The notes under the pieces are model-generated. The model made no database searches. It was given only the letters and a program-made list of their open reading frames with translations, and was not told the origin of the DNA. Below are positions 9,701-21,748 of a stretch of 64,000 nucleotides of DNA, one piece after another (within the stretch, counting starts at the first letter, position 1; every line of letters begins with the position of its first letter). A program made the translations under genes and the position numbers. Origin of the DNA: Alitta virens (taxonomy: Eukaryota > Annelida > Polychaeta > Phyllodocida > Nereididae); NCBI GenBank assembly GCA_932294295.1, contig OW028577.1, positions 621,001 to 685,000 on the forward strand, read 5' to 3'.

Positions 9701-12700
9701 GATATTAAATTTTATGTAATTATCAATGATGTTAATTACATAAAATTGCCAATGAATGAATGAATGAAAATATTATGAAAATAATAGCATAAACATAAGG
9801 ACAATCATTCTACATTCATCAAAAGTCATTAAAATGAATACGAACCAATCTCAGAGCCTCTCTCCACACTCCACCTTCTATCAGGCAAGCAATGGCTTCT
9901 TCAGTGTCCTGTACAAAAATATAATAACATAAGAATCACAAAAATTACAGTTGTCCAAAAAACATCTACCTCATAATGTGACATTATATGTAGGCATGTA
10001 TATGATGGTATACTGTATAGACGAAATGAAAGGATTATTGATTGATAATTAGCTTCCAAAGTATTCCCAACAAGTGCATCCAATCTTTCTATACATAAAA
10101 TGACAATTAATTCATATTTTATTACCTCATTGTATTCCAGGTACAAGCGAGAGGCTTCTTCATGTCTGTGATTCTCCTTCAGTTTTTCTAGAAAATAATG
10201 AATATCATGAATTTAAGAAAAAATTATTTTAAAAAATTCAATGAGAAGCTACAAACTGCATGAAAGTGCATTTCACGATTTCTATATTTTCTTGGAATCA
10301 CATTAAATGTTTGCAAATCAAATAATTTTCTCTTTATATATAACAGCAAATCAAATAATTTTCTTAAATTTATCAGCTGTTTGCATCTAAGTGCCTTTCA
10401 CAGTTTAATATATTTGGATATCTACTAAATATATATTTGGACATCTACTAGGTGATTATACCCTACAAAACTTACCTGCTAATGTTCTTGACAATTGAGT
10501 GACTTCTTCATTTTTCATCTCCATAGCAACCGCCATGCACAATGCTTGTTGCCAGTTGATGGCTTTTTCATAAGCGTCCAGGGCATCCTGGTAAGCTTTA
10601 GCTCGGCTGAACGTCAATCCCGCCTCTTCGTAATGCTTATGGTCGGCGAGATAGTGGCCGTACGCTACTGCAATGTCCTGAAGAATTAACACACAAACAA
10701 TAAATAAATATATATCACTACATATTATATTGCTACTGTTCCATCACACAATTTATTCACAAACTTCAGCAAGTTACTCTCAACGGTACTCTATATATGT
10801 TTAAAGAATATGAAACAATCTGCAATTCAGCAAATTGCTACATCTGCCAAAATCATTAGGTGCACAGCCTTAGGTCACATCATGCAGCAAACATCAAATT
10901 GTATATTAGTAACTTCCGATTCGACCACTTTAGAAAGCCTCCTGACATGATACTCTAAACATCATTTTTAACCAATATTCTTTTCAAAGTAAAATGTATT
11001 GTATATTGGTCTCTACGTCTGTCTAACAGTCTGTATGAAACATAATACAAAATTATAAAGCAAATTGAATGACCAATTAACAAAAAAAAATACATAGTCT
11101 CCATTACTAAGGTTTGGCCATGTGAGAAACAGTATGTCGATAAATTAATACTAATACACACCTTGAAATATTGAGAATCTTTTGGGAATAACTTCAGGGC
11201 TTCACCGTACAATCGTCGTTCCTTCACCAAACTCAGACATTCATCAAAATGATCATCCACTGAAATTTTAATACCCAAATGGAAAACATTTCATTAAATT
11301 TTAATGCTGTGTGAGCAGAGGGAGCCTTCCCACAACAAACTGACACCTTCCAATACTCCAATAATGTTTTCCACATTTATTTTGGAGTAACCAAAAATTT
11401 TGAAGTATTTACAACTGAGCAATTATCAGTGATTACTCAAATACTTTCAGTTGTTATTGCACAGCACCATGGAGATAGTAGGCGTAGTACTAGCCCAAGA
11501 AACTCTGACTGACCACACCCCGCTGTCGGCTCTTATTCATATTGTGACATTTATAGTGAGCCGCCATTGCGCTAGCGCTCACAACATATCAGATAATAAA
11601 TGAGAGCTAAGGGAACATCAGATTTCTCGGTCTAGTGTAATACTAGCTATGATGTTCAATGACGTCATAATAGCAATTATGACGTCATAAAATAATAGGC
11701 AATGAGGAGAAAAAGTAACAGAGGGGGCTGCCACCGTAGCAGACAAAAGACAATAGGATGACGTATAATTGTTACATTGATGAGGTCACAAAATAGATGA
11801 CATCATCAAACAATACTTTTCTGCTACGGTTTTTGTGACCTCTTGTTTGCTGTTTGTTACTTCATTAAATTAGTTAACTAGATAAGAGATGATAATAGTT
11901 ATTGTTAAAGTAGCTAAGTCTTTCTTTATCCAGTATCTATAACATGCCCTACATTCACAAGGGCCTTCTCTGGTTGCTCTGTTTATTAAAACAAAGTTGT
12001 CTTACCACACTTGGAAATATGATGCAAAGCACTGCTCCATCTCTTCAAATATTTGTCAATCGAGTATTTCTGGTATTCTGACTCCAACTTTCTCAGGTTA
12101 TTCAAGAATGGGAGGTATTCTTTGGGATCCTTTTGGCAAATATAGACAAATATAAAAAATAATAACAGAATCTTGATTCGATGAAACATCAACATCCAGT
12201 TTCTAACATATATAGGTATATAACTATGTGCAAGTAACTGTGTTTACTGTAAAAACTCTTGCGGGTTATCTGATAATGACAAATTCTTTACTCATTCTTA
12301 TGCTTACTGAATCTTAATCCTATATTTCAATGTTGACTCTGTTTTAATCTGCAAATCTAGCTTCAATCAATCTTTTTTTATAATCTCCATCTCAACAGCA
12401 CGTCATGCTAATTTTGTGTGTTTTCAACCCTGAGACCAAATAAAGCTTTATATATCTTGTATCCTGTCCTTGCAATTACCTTGTTTGACTTCTCTGCTAC
12501 CATGACTACCAGATCGAAGTCATACGTTCCGAGTGCGACGTCGTAAATTTCATTGACATCGACCAAAAAGAGGAGGTACTTCAAGGCTTCCTCAGCTTCG
12601 GACTTCTTATTCTCTTTATCTGTTCATGTAAGAAGAACTTTATAGTCTGTCCCAAAATGAATGCCAATATAAATTTTGAATGGTGAGCAAAGACAATACA

Positions 12701-15700
12701 ATCAAATCTTATTGTTTCTCTACCAGACAGAACAAATAAATAACAGCAACGTCACTAGATATATATTTAAAATGTTACCTCGTAGATTCTTAATTCTCGT
12801 GAGTGCCAAATCTAGTTCTGGTTTGGTTTTCTTCACATGGCAGGTCAAGACGGATAATGAATACCTGAATAAATAATACATAACATTCTGTAAATATTGT
12901 GCAATCAAATAAATGAATAGCGTCGTCAACTTCTGTGAAAACACGTTGACCATTGTGAGGTACCAGTAAACTAAACATAGAACTTGTGTGAACTCCAAGC
13001 AGCCTTATCATCTCATTATTACATCTGCCTGGACTTAAAATTCAGACTCAGTAGCATCGAGGCATTACAATACTTGTATCACAGGCACTTGCCGAGCTAA
13101 GGAGCAGTCAGCATGGAAAGGTTTCTTTCTATTGACAACCGACTACTAATCATGCTAATACTGTCGCCGGCACGCGCCTGTGCTTGCATATTCAATGGTT
13201 CCAAACATTCCATTACATCACACAACTGGAATTTTTTAACAAACAACAGTACAAACATACAAAGATGGTTATGAAATCACTCACTGTTCAGATTTTTCCA
13301 ATATCTGTCTCATGGTATCACAGACGGTGTCAATTTTTCCAGGTTTGTCATTGGTTGTTTTATTATCCCGTTGTTGGTATGACGCAGTGTACATAGTTTG
13401 GGTGACATCTTCTTCCCTGAAAAAAGGTCCAACCACAGTTGTAGTTGTAAACAATCAAAACAGTACCAACCCTGAATGACATGTGTATGCAATTTTTATT
13501 CACATGGATCTATAAAATAAAATATATGGAAAGGTATATTAGAACACAACTTCTCCTTATTATATCACCTTTCAGTTGAGGTCAAAATTGTGTGGTCCCA
13601 ACTTTGGACTTACTTATAACGAACAATTGGAACTGTCAAAAAGTCTTTAAGATACATATATTTAGAAGAGTTAATCAACATCTACTCCATTACTGTTTTT
13701 CATGCGTACGTCCACACGTTTGACCTTTTACCATCTTACGTTGTTCATTATTTTGACACAGATCTACATGTAATGTGAATATAATGTCAAAAGGTCTTTG
13801 TTATACCAAGGTTTGTCATATGCAAGTGACGTCTGATTTGACAGGTTGGCAAAATTCCTTTCCTGGACAAAGACCATTATAACTGAACTTCGGATAAAAG
13901 CACACTTGTCTTAAAAGGGTCCAAGTATACAAGATCAGTTGACGCTGACATTAATGGAAAGGCTGAAACATTTGGCAACATGAGACAAGATGAATCAAAC
14001 ACTCACTGTAAATCAGTCAGAAACAGATTGATGTTATTCACGGACGAAATCTGCTCGATGAACTTGCTGACGTTATTCAAGAAAACTTCTGGATTGTGGT
14101 CGAACATCAGGTTCATGTTGATTCGGTGTTTTCGCATGAGGACAAACGCTTTCCCAAACTCCACTCTGTAATGCAACAGGAAAATCTCTCGTTGGACAAA
14201 TGGAAATTAGTTGTATACAGAAGGCAACATGACATTATAATGAGTCTTCTACATTGTTTTAGTGATTATGGTCTAGCCATAGCTCCACCGAAAGTCCCAG
14301 GTTTAAATCTGGGTCCAGGCAGTGCAGGCACTCTCTCTGTGATCTCAACTGATGTCTCTTGTCAGTTGCCTGAAACTTAAAATTGTTGGTGCTACGTCCT
14401 GTGTCTATGCTAGGGTATGTATAAGACCCCACCCATATGGCATAATGTGTACTCTGTGACATGACACCAAGCCTTAATCATCTCATCATTATGTCTGCCT
14501 GGACTAGTCATGTGACCAGGCTAAGCTTCAGACCAGTGGCATTGAGACAATACAAAATAATTCTGCTAAAAGCAGAATAAATTACTCACTCATTAAGATG
14601 TGATCGCACGGCAGACAAAGCCAACGCCCTTGGGTGGATGACCTCTAAGTTGCCTCTCGGCATTTGAAGAACAAGTTTTGTGTCATGAGGGACGACACAA
14701 ACCGCTCTAGAACCTCGTTCAACTCTCCTGATACTCTCGTCAAACGGATGACTTTTCTCTTCTGGCAAGGCTGTCAGTCCTGAAATGATAATATTCACTA
14801 AAATTCAAAATAATAACAACAAAGAAATTTAACACTGAAGTCTACTGCAACAAAGGGTCAAGTTATGAGTGGAGCTCGATAAAATATAATACCAGTGCCT
14901 GTGATAAATGTTTTAAGTAACCTTGGTGATTCAACATTCTATTTCAGTATTAAATATAAACTTGTGACAATCAGTGCATCTAACACCTGCTAAAAGAATT
15001 GCTATGAGTTCTGCAGAATGTAGTCAGTGATATTTTGTAATATTTACCTTTAAGTGGAGTATTTTTACTGATGAATCGACAAGTGTGGACATGCGTGGTC
15101 AAAATCAGGAATTCATCATGGACCAAAAAAGACGTGCAATTGTTTGCAACCTTGAAAAAAGATGTAATGATGAGATAATGAGTCCATCATGACACATACT
15201 TAAATGAAATACTTCCTTTAGGGAAGGCACTTCACCAGTACTTTGTATCAGAATGAAACTGATTTATCTGCTCAGCCAACTTTATACATTTAATAAAGTG
15301 CAGGTCAGCAGTGCTCAAGGCAGAACAAAATGGTCATACCTTCCGAGAAACTAATCAGTGCCGTACTACAAGGAAGAATTTTTGCACTCACCTCTAAATC
15401 ATTGATGTAAAACCTATACCGGTATGTTAACCCTAGGACAACCTCCTGCAATAAAACAATCAATTTATTTTCTGAATTTTTATGCAACACCAATTGTACT
15501 CGATCACGATTTGTGACACCTAATGCCACTTAAAGACTAATGAGAAAGTAAATTCCACCAGGTGGCAGACCTGTCCACTGATGTTTGTGACTGCCATCTG
15601 GGTGCAAGGTTGGGGTAATTTCACAGTGGTGCCCTCTGGTGTTTCAAAAGGATGCATCTCTTGTTGATCTTAAAAAAAATTAAAAAACGTCAAAGATGAT

Positions 15701-18700
15701 GACATTGTACTAAAAATAAGTATAAAACAATATTCAGTCAGAAATTACAAAAGGAGATGCACTCACCAGATTTATAAGCCAACAGTGTACCATCCGTTAG
15801 CTGTATAACGACCGAGCCAGTCTCAGGGTTCATGGATATGTTAAATACTTGACCCTCTAGTTCCCGACTTTCACTGTGTAAAAACAAAACAATAAGTCAA
15901 TTTAATAGGTTTCACACAACAGACTTTTCTGAAAAAGTAGCAAAAATTCACTAACAAGTCACAGCATTGTTCCGTAACGTAAACTCAGATTTCTGTAACT
16001 CTTTCATGTTTCACAATCATTATGAAACAAAATTTATAGAAGCTCGGAATATCAAATAAAAGCAAACCATATAAATAATGCCTTGTCTTACAGACTATAG
16101 CCAAAAAAAGGATACTTACATTAGATTAAGTTTGTTTTCCTTGATGGATATATTATAAATGACAGATGCAGATCCGGCTGCATTCAGTCTTGCGATGATG
16201 AACTGATCTTCCTTGATCCATGAGAGGTGATAATGGCTCAGAGGGTAGGCTGTTTTTCCCATTATGTCACTTAAACTAATAAAATAAGAAAAACTTCAAT
16301 ATTTGTGTGCTGTGCTTATAATAATAAATACTAAAAATGCATAAATAACAAGAGTGACAATTTTTAGAACACCATCTTTTCTCAATTATAAGCCAGGCTT
16401 TATTAGTAAACCCAGTAGTCTATTTAATATCTAACAATTCAGACCTCAAACCATTTGGGTCAATTTTTGCTTTCATAGGAAAGGAATTTTAAAAACAAAA
16501 CAATGCTTTGCATCATAAAAGCAAATATTGTACCGAAATATCGCAACAGAATTGGCCATTATACTAATAGCGAGAAACTTCATATTTACTTGAATTTGGC
16601 AATACACTGTGGCGTGGAACATTGCATTTTAAATCCATTGCCTCCAGCTCCTGTGCCCTTTACGCTTGTATCTCCAGCTCCATCTGAAAATGAAGTTAGT
16701 AAATTCACACAAGAAAAGGCATAAAATATGCAATAACAATTTGAATGATATTCAATCATTTCCATACAATCTACTAAACATTTTATTTTTAGTCAATTAA
16801 TACACCAAAATTGTGTTGTTAAAGGGAAATTCGTACCCACACGCCTGGTAATTTCTATGAGGTCAACATAAATACCTCATTATTCAAATTAACCCAAGAC
16901 AAGCAGTGCTGTCATACCTTTGTCATTATATGAATAGATTTCCATGGAATCATCGCTGTACAATATGCAAAAATCGTTACTACGGCAACTGACTGCAAAT
17001 GCCACCTGATGGATTGCACAGTGACCTTGAACTTGGAATGCGCTCATGGGGGGAGGGACTACCATTGTTCTGAATGGCGTCATCAACAGTTTGTCTGAAA
17101 AATATAAGAAAAGACACTTTTGATGTGATATTAGAATTTAAAAAAACCAAAAAAAAAGCTTCATCGTCTCCATTTATACACACCAATATGTAAACAAATG
17201 GTTCTGTGTGATAGGTATCATGAAAAGATTATAATGGCAACATTTTAAGAGATTGGGTTGAAAATTGGGCGCAAATTGCGATTCCAACATTCAATTGTAA
17301 ACAGGAAGAAATACGAGACCGATGCCCAATTTTCTTTAAATTTAGACATTTCATATAAGCCACATCGCTGAAAAAAAAACACTGCAATGAGAAGGCATAT
17401 TGGCCCAAGCTTATTTCAAGTTATATTTGATTATTTAACAAATAAACAGTTTGATTGGTTGAAGCCAGTTATTCAGTAGGTATTTATGATATATTCCATA
17501 TCTAGAATGTTACTAGTGTATGATTAGTAATTGATCACTCATAAATTTATACTTCTATTATGGAAATATCCACTCTAGTAGGCACTCTAGTGGTGCTTAC
17601 CGATGCCAGAGCAACATCACCATTACATTTGCCCATAATATGATGCAAGATAAGAGATCTCACCTCCATTGATAACAGCGACAGTGGTCAGGTCTTCTTT
17701 GGAAAGGCCGTAGCTGTGATCAGTCGTCCAAGCCCACGTGTACTGCAAGTAGTGTCCGTTATTGCAGGAAACATGCATCTTGTAAGCGTGCTCCATATCC
17801 CAACAAACGGCAGACACATTATCGAAACACAGGTTCTGTTTTAAGTACCAGTGGTAGTTGCCCATTGTCCATAGTTGAACTGTTAAATACACGGATTGAA
17901 CTTTACTGACACAATTAACTACATGCTTTCCAAGATTGACATGAGGAATGGATATCATATAAATGTCACACGAATCTGTCCAGATATAACTTTGTATCAG
18001 AGACCGAGGACAAATAAATGACTAATAATATGGCACATGCTAAAATTTCAAATACTCGACCTAAACTGTGCAATTAGTTCTAAGAAAACATAGATGGGGC
18101 ATGCGTTGCTTACTATATGATACATACTAATCACATAATCACATTGCTTAGTTATTTAATTTTCCACCTCTCGCCAACTTACCATATGACTTTTTGGAAC
18201 CACCTTCCCCATAACTTATTTCCTCGCACCAAATACACAAGACAGTGGACTCGAGGTTCCACAAAGCTTCTCTGACCTATAAATTAACAAAAAGGATTCC
18301 ATATTACCTAAATTAAATTGTATTGAAAAACTGATTTATATTAAAGCGAGTCTATAATATGCCAGCAGTACTACTGTACATTGATTACATCTGCACACAT
18401 ACCAAGACGATTCTGGCGGTGAAAACACAACGCATACTTACGATAACTTGCTTTGTGCCAAATGGCAGAGAGAACTCGCCATGTTTCAGACCATTCTTCT
18501 CGAAGAAAATGATGTCATGTTTGTTTGTTTTCCTTTGAGTGCTGGCGATAAGGCTGCCCGATGGTCTGGAATTATCAAGAAAAACAGTCAAACATATTTT
18601 AATTGGCAATATGGGTTATATGGTCCTGATGAATTTTAAAGTTTCTAGTTATTTTTAAATGATTCATTTTGACAAAATTTTGTTGCTAGTTCCTTATTTT

Positions 18701-21097
18701 CTTACACTGTACTATACTACTTGCTTCAATTATAAGTGATATTGCAACCACAAAAAATACGGGTCAAGCCTTACAATTTTTTCACAAAATGCTTTAAGCT
18801 GCTAGTATAACTCACTTCCACGCCAGAACATGCTCCACTCCATCCACACTTTCACTGGTTGAATGTAACGTACACTCTCTGGTCCATACTCGTAGTGTTC
18901 TTGCCCCTTGGTATAAAAAAAGTTGCAAGTCATTCTGATAGCCAATCACATCAATAAATGCATCAAAACATGCATGGCTGTATTCAATGTTTTAATATAC
19001 ATTTTCATTAAAACATAATTAAGACCACCTCACTAAAACTCATTTTTCACCCCCAACCCCTTATCAGATCACTATTAAGACAATCATTAACACCAGTAAA
19101 TTTGATGACAGTAAAGGTCTTATACTGAGGCTTTACTGTAACTTGCAAATACATCATTAATTTTCATGCCAATCACATATACACACCAGTCACTCATAGG
19201 AAGGATAGAGAGGATGTACAATGGATTACTCTCACATGAAATTTGGAACAACTTATCAAACTGTTACTTTCTGGAATTATGCAATATGCAAAATGGATTG
19301 CGCATAGGCATACATTAAAACAAAGTGTTACTCATCACTTGTAGCAATATATACTGAGAAAGTTCTCATAGCAGAATTATGCTATCTGTACCTGTGTTTT
19401 TTTCAAGGGAGCTCACAACGAAGAATTGACCATCTCCTCGCCAACTTATCTTCACCTGACGATTGTCCCATTCGCTTGCTGGCTTGACGGCCTGAGATTG
19501 TGATGAAGAACCACACTTATTAAAATACTTGGCCTTGTTAGACAGCTCACCATATCGGCAGGTTACTTATTATTTAACCACACTTATTAAAATACTTGGC
19601 CTTGTTAGACAGCTCACCATATCGGCAGGTTACTTATTATTTAATTTAACGCCTAATGTCAACCTATATTTTCCATTAGTATGTTTTTGAAACTCCTAGC
19701 ATTTTCCTGGATTGGAATAACTGATATTTATTTTCCACACTTTCCTGAATAGCTGGGAACACCACAATATGGCCATGACAGATGGCTCGCAAGGTAGATA
19801 GGTACTGTCAAACGACCAGTTGACAGATGACATAAAATGAATCAACTACATCATTTGGTATCGAAGTCAAGTTCTTCACCTCTTATTTTCCTAATTTTAC
19901 TCAAACACTATGCGTCACAAACCTCAGCTTTTTTCAAGGCAGCCTCTTTTCCTTCAGATCCATGAAACTGAGTTTCTTTCTTCCCCCATCCAACGGTTAT
20001 GAACTGGGCTGTTCAAATACAAAAAAATTGCATACAGTTTCTATAGCATCTTGCGAAGATTGTTGCAAAATTTGACTGTCAGTAGAACATACCTTCTCCA
20101 AATTCTGAAGGAGTGAGAGACAACTCCATCAATGGATCAAATTCGCGTGTCATCATTACAAGTGTTTCTGCTCCTATAAATTAAGAAAATTAAAATTAAA
20201 ACTTCAATATAATAGGTTATCCATAATGAAAGCTATGAATTATGTTTATCAATGTTTTAAAATTACATTCTTTGAAAAATATGAAATGAAACATTTACCA
20301 GTAGCAAGAATGAGAAGCTCCTGATCAGGACTCCACGACATACATTGCAAACCAGACTCTACACTGCCGGTGCATTCCAGCTGAAAAACCAATATTGTAA
20401 GGTGAGGACAAAACAACATGAAAATATGCAACTGCATACACCAAAAAACCCTCAACACTCACAGTATTTGACACAGTGTTCCACAATAAAACATCTCCGC
20501 TAGCTGTGGCAGCACAAACACTCATCTGGTCGGGCAAATGCTGAAGTCCAATCACCTTCCCAGGAAGACCCTCGTCAACAAGGGATATCTGTTGAGTAAT
20601 CTAAAATGAAAATAAATCACAAATTGTTTTAAAGAATGAGCCAAATATTAGTGAGTAAGCTGTAATGGTTAACCAAAACGTGGTTTCTCAGACTCAATTT
20701 CTTTGGCTTCTGCATCTTTCAATAGTGCTCAATTTACAGGCACTGTAGAGACGGTTAAATTGGACTCAGTTCAATTGCAATTCAACTGACTCAAATTATG
20801 TAAGGCATTATTCTTTACTCACTGGCAGCCACAGCTTACCACTATCAGTTGTTTTAAAACAGCCAAATATTACTGAGTAAGCTCCTGGTTTTTAAATCAG
20901 AAACCAGATGCCAATGCATTATTTCATCTATAGAATGTTGCTATAGTGACCTGAAGTGTTGAAGGATCCAAAGCTAAAAGAGATGTGCTTGAAGCCATAT
21001 AAACTTGTCCCGTGTCGTAGTCGACCGTCATGCAACTGGATTCTCGGAGACACTCATTCTGCGTCCGCAGACTTGTCAAAAGCTTCAGGTTTCTCAT
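6746..21097 (-). CDS. ELP1: Elongator complex protein 1 (ELP1/IKAP), complete, 33 coding exons
   Basis: ELP1 is the largest scaffold of the six-subunit Elongator complex, which makes the 5-carboxymethyl-type modifications of wobble uridine in tRNA in the cytoplasm. I joined 33 exons with GT-AG borders in consistent phase to 3,963 nt (1,320 residues; the human protein is 1,332). The start [10 protein letters not shown] matches the family start. Residues 1 to about 710 form the two WD40 propellers, with family blocks [37 protein letters not shown] [21 protein letters not shown] [11 protein letters not shown] and [12 protein letters not shown]. Residues from about 712 form the TPR-like solenoid ([32 protein letters not shown]). 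A Ser/Thr-rich linker precedes the basic tract [10 protein letters not shown] at about 1,176-1,185, which in the family binds tRNA. The end is [20 protein letters not shown]. It is transcribed divergently from ZFAND2B. Repeats sit only in introns. Confidence 0.97.
7836..7996. mobile_element. MITE with G/C-tract terminal inverted repeats
   Basis: The left end AGGGCTGTTCCATTTAAAAA is the inverse of the right end TTTTTTTAATGGAACAGCCC (with T to finish). A long G run follows the left arm and a long C run precedes the right arm, so the 161-bp unit can fold almost end to end. It lies in the ELP1 intron between exons 30 and 31 and has no coding capacity. No convincing target-site duplication was seen. 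The open reading frame crossing it is a by-product. Confidence 0.75.
8490..8605 (-). mobile_element. SINE-like repeat with B-box-like motif
   Basis: On the minus strand it reads CAGGTTCAAACCCCAGTATG, a good polymerase III B-box-like start. A body follows containing CCACACCCCACCCAAGG and GTAAATGGGTACTTGATGG. This resembles the conserved bodies of invertebrate tRNA-related SINEs, from memory. It lies in the ELP1 intron between exons 29 and 30. Confidence 0.5.
9708..9747. repeat. perfect 15-bp hairpin
   Basis: AATTTTATGTAATTA and its exact inverse TAATTACATAAAATT are separated by 10 bases, in the ELP1 intron between exons 27 and 28. A short (AATG)4 run follows at 9,751-9,767. Confidence 0.85.
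11659..11688. promoter_or_regulatory. paired CRE palindromes in a 13-bp inverted repeat
   Basis: Two perfect TGACGTCA sites (11,660-11,667 and 11,680-11,687), 20 bp apart, form the arms of a longer inverted repeat (ATGACGTCATAAT, loop AGCA). TGACGTCA is the CREB/ATF consensus. Intronic location in ELP1 makes enhancer activity possible but unproven; it may be part of a foldback transposon. Confidence 0.6.
11734..11842. repeat. interlocked inverted repeats (X-Y-X'-Y' order)
   Basis: CCGTAGCAGA (11,734-11,743) pairs with TCTGCTACGG (11,820-11,829). GAGGTCACAAAA (11,782-11,793) pairs with TTTTGTGACCTC (11,831-11,842). The arms are interleaved rather than nested, so both cannot form as one simple hairpin. 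This may be a remnant of a composite foldback element in the ELP1 intron. Confidence 0.75.
12980..13078 (-). repeat. dispersed repeat family A copy (core TAATGATGAGAT, here TAATAATGAGAT)
   Basis: The minus strand carries GCCTCGATGCTACTGAGTCTGAA, abbreviated here as ATGC...GTCTGAA, then CAGGCAGATGTAATAATGAG, then GATAAGGCTGCTTGGAGTTC. The same order is seen at 43,819-43,920. It is about 100 bp, non-coding, in an ELP1 intron. Confidence 0.65.
14262..14555 (-). repeat. long copy of dispersed family A
   Basis: The minus strand starts with TTGTCTCAATGCCACTGGTC, continues through CAGACATAATGATGAGATGA and GGCTTGGTGTC, and appears to extend to a B-box-like GGACCCAGATTTAAACCTGG region near 14,300. 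If one element, it is nearly 300 bp and links family A with a tRNA-like module. It lies in the ELP1 intron between exons 18 and 19. Confidence 0.55.
14590..21097 (-). other. ELP1: ELP1 coding exons 1-18 (WD40 half), coordinates
   Basis: Exons in transcript order (plus-strand coordinates): 20951-21097, 20463-20600, 20299-20380, 20093-20173, 19923-20008, 19392-19491, 18816-18906, 18442-18565, 18183-18276, 17664-17879, 16918-17094, 16590-16683, 16120-16275, 15767-15873, 15571-15668, 15392-15445, 15048-15150, 14590-14779. The first coding exon extends upstream as 5' UTR to an acceptor at about 21,129. Most donors are GTAAGT/GTGAGT-like. Weaker donors occur after exon 1 (GTCACT), exon 5 (GTTTGT) and exon 15 (GTCTGC). 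Each junction keeps the reading frame and restores family sequence on both sides. Confidence 0.93.
19509..19642. repeat. 67-bp tandem duplication, two identical copies
   Basis: Copy 1 is 19,509-19,575 and copy 2 is 19,576-19,642, with no difference seen between them. It lies in the ELP1 intron between exons 5 and 6. The identity points to a recent event or an assembly artefact. Confidence 0.92.
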
Positions 21098-21561
21098 TTT
21101 TTACACCGAGTCAGTGGTCTGTTTTACACCTGCAAACAAGCAATGGTTAAATTATGTATCTGATGGTAATGCTGAAGTTAAGTGATCAAATTGACTATGC
21201 CTTTGTCAAAAAAGGTCAAAGAACTTAAATATTGCCATATAATTATCTATTTTAGACGTGTCGATGGCATTAAACATTACTATATATCTATTTAAAACAC
21301 TGACATGCAATATCTGACAGCTTATATACAATCTTCAATTTAAAACACTGACATGCTATACTTGACAGCTCACTGCAATCTGTCAAAACAGCATATCAAA
21401 GCCATAAATACTTGCATTATCGCTCACACAAACTTCAACTCATTTGCCAGCAAATCTCAGGAAATATTTTAACATAATCGTTTATATAAGCAATTGAAAA
21501 TGTCGTTAGGGATCAGTATTATAAATAAACCATGAAATCATAAGCTGTAAACTTCACTTAC

Positions 21562-21640
21562 AGTGACAAATTCGATATTTTCTAGCATCCACGTTGTGAA
21601 AAAATGAAGAAATTTTCATTGACGCAAGCGGCGCTTATTT
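21562..21640 (-). other. ELP1: probable 5' non-coding exon of ELP1
   Basis: A good donor (GTAAGT at 21,556-21,561 on the minus strand) follows GAATTTGTCACT. The next acceptor on this strand is TTGCAG before 21,129, immediately upstream of the ELP1 start codon. The 5' boundary is a guess, since the transcription start cannot be read directly. Confidence 0.55.
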
Positions 21641-21748
21641 TCATTTGACAGGTGTCGCTTCTGTCATTGACGAATGTAAACTCAGAAAAGGAAGAAATTT
21701 GGAAGACACATTTTCTTGATTTTCAACAAAAACAGGACTCTAATCACC
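21600..21748. promoter_or_regulatory. shared bidirectional promoter of ELP1 and ZFAND2B
   Basis: The ELP1 non-coding exon and the ZFAND2B start codon are separated by at most about 190 bp on opposite strands, so both must start here. The stretch is locally GC-richer, has no obvious TATA box, and contains CATTGACG twice (21,617-21,624 and 21,665-21,672) and an E-box CAGGTG near 21,648. Confidence 0.6.

Larger units (their letters stand above)
6746..14165 (-). other. ELP1: ELP1 coding exons 19-33 (solenoid half), coordinates
   Basis: Exons in transcript order: 14007-14165, 13285-13416, 12779-12864, 12480-12619, 12006-12129, 11162-11259, 10476-10677, 10126-10187, 9846-9908, 8996-9170, 8637-8772, 8062-8189, 7348-7505, 6980-7061, 6746-6825. 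The last exon has the stop TGA at 6746-6748. Non-consensus donors follow exon 24 (GTGTGT) and exon 27 (GTTCGT). The exon 29/30 junction joins the Ser/Thr-rich linker to the basic tRNA-binding tract. Most ORF-like stretches across this interval are exons with intron read-through. Confidence 0.93.
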
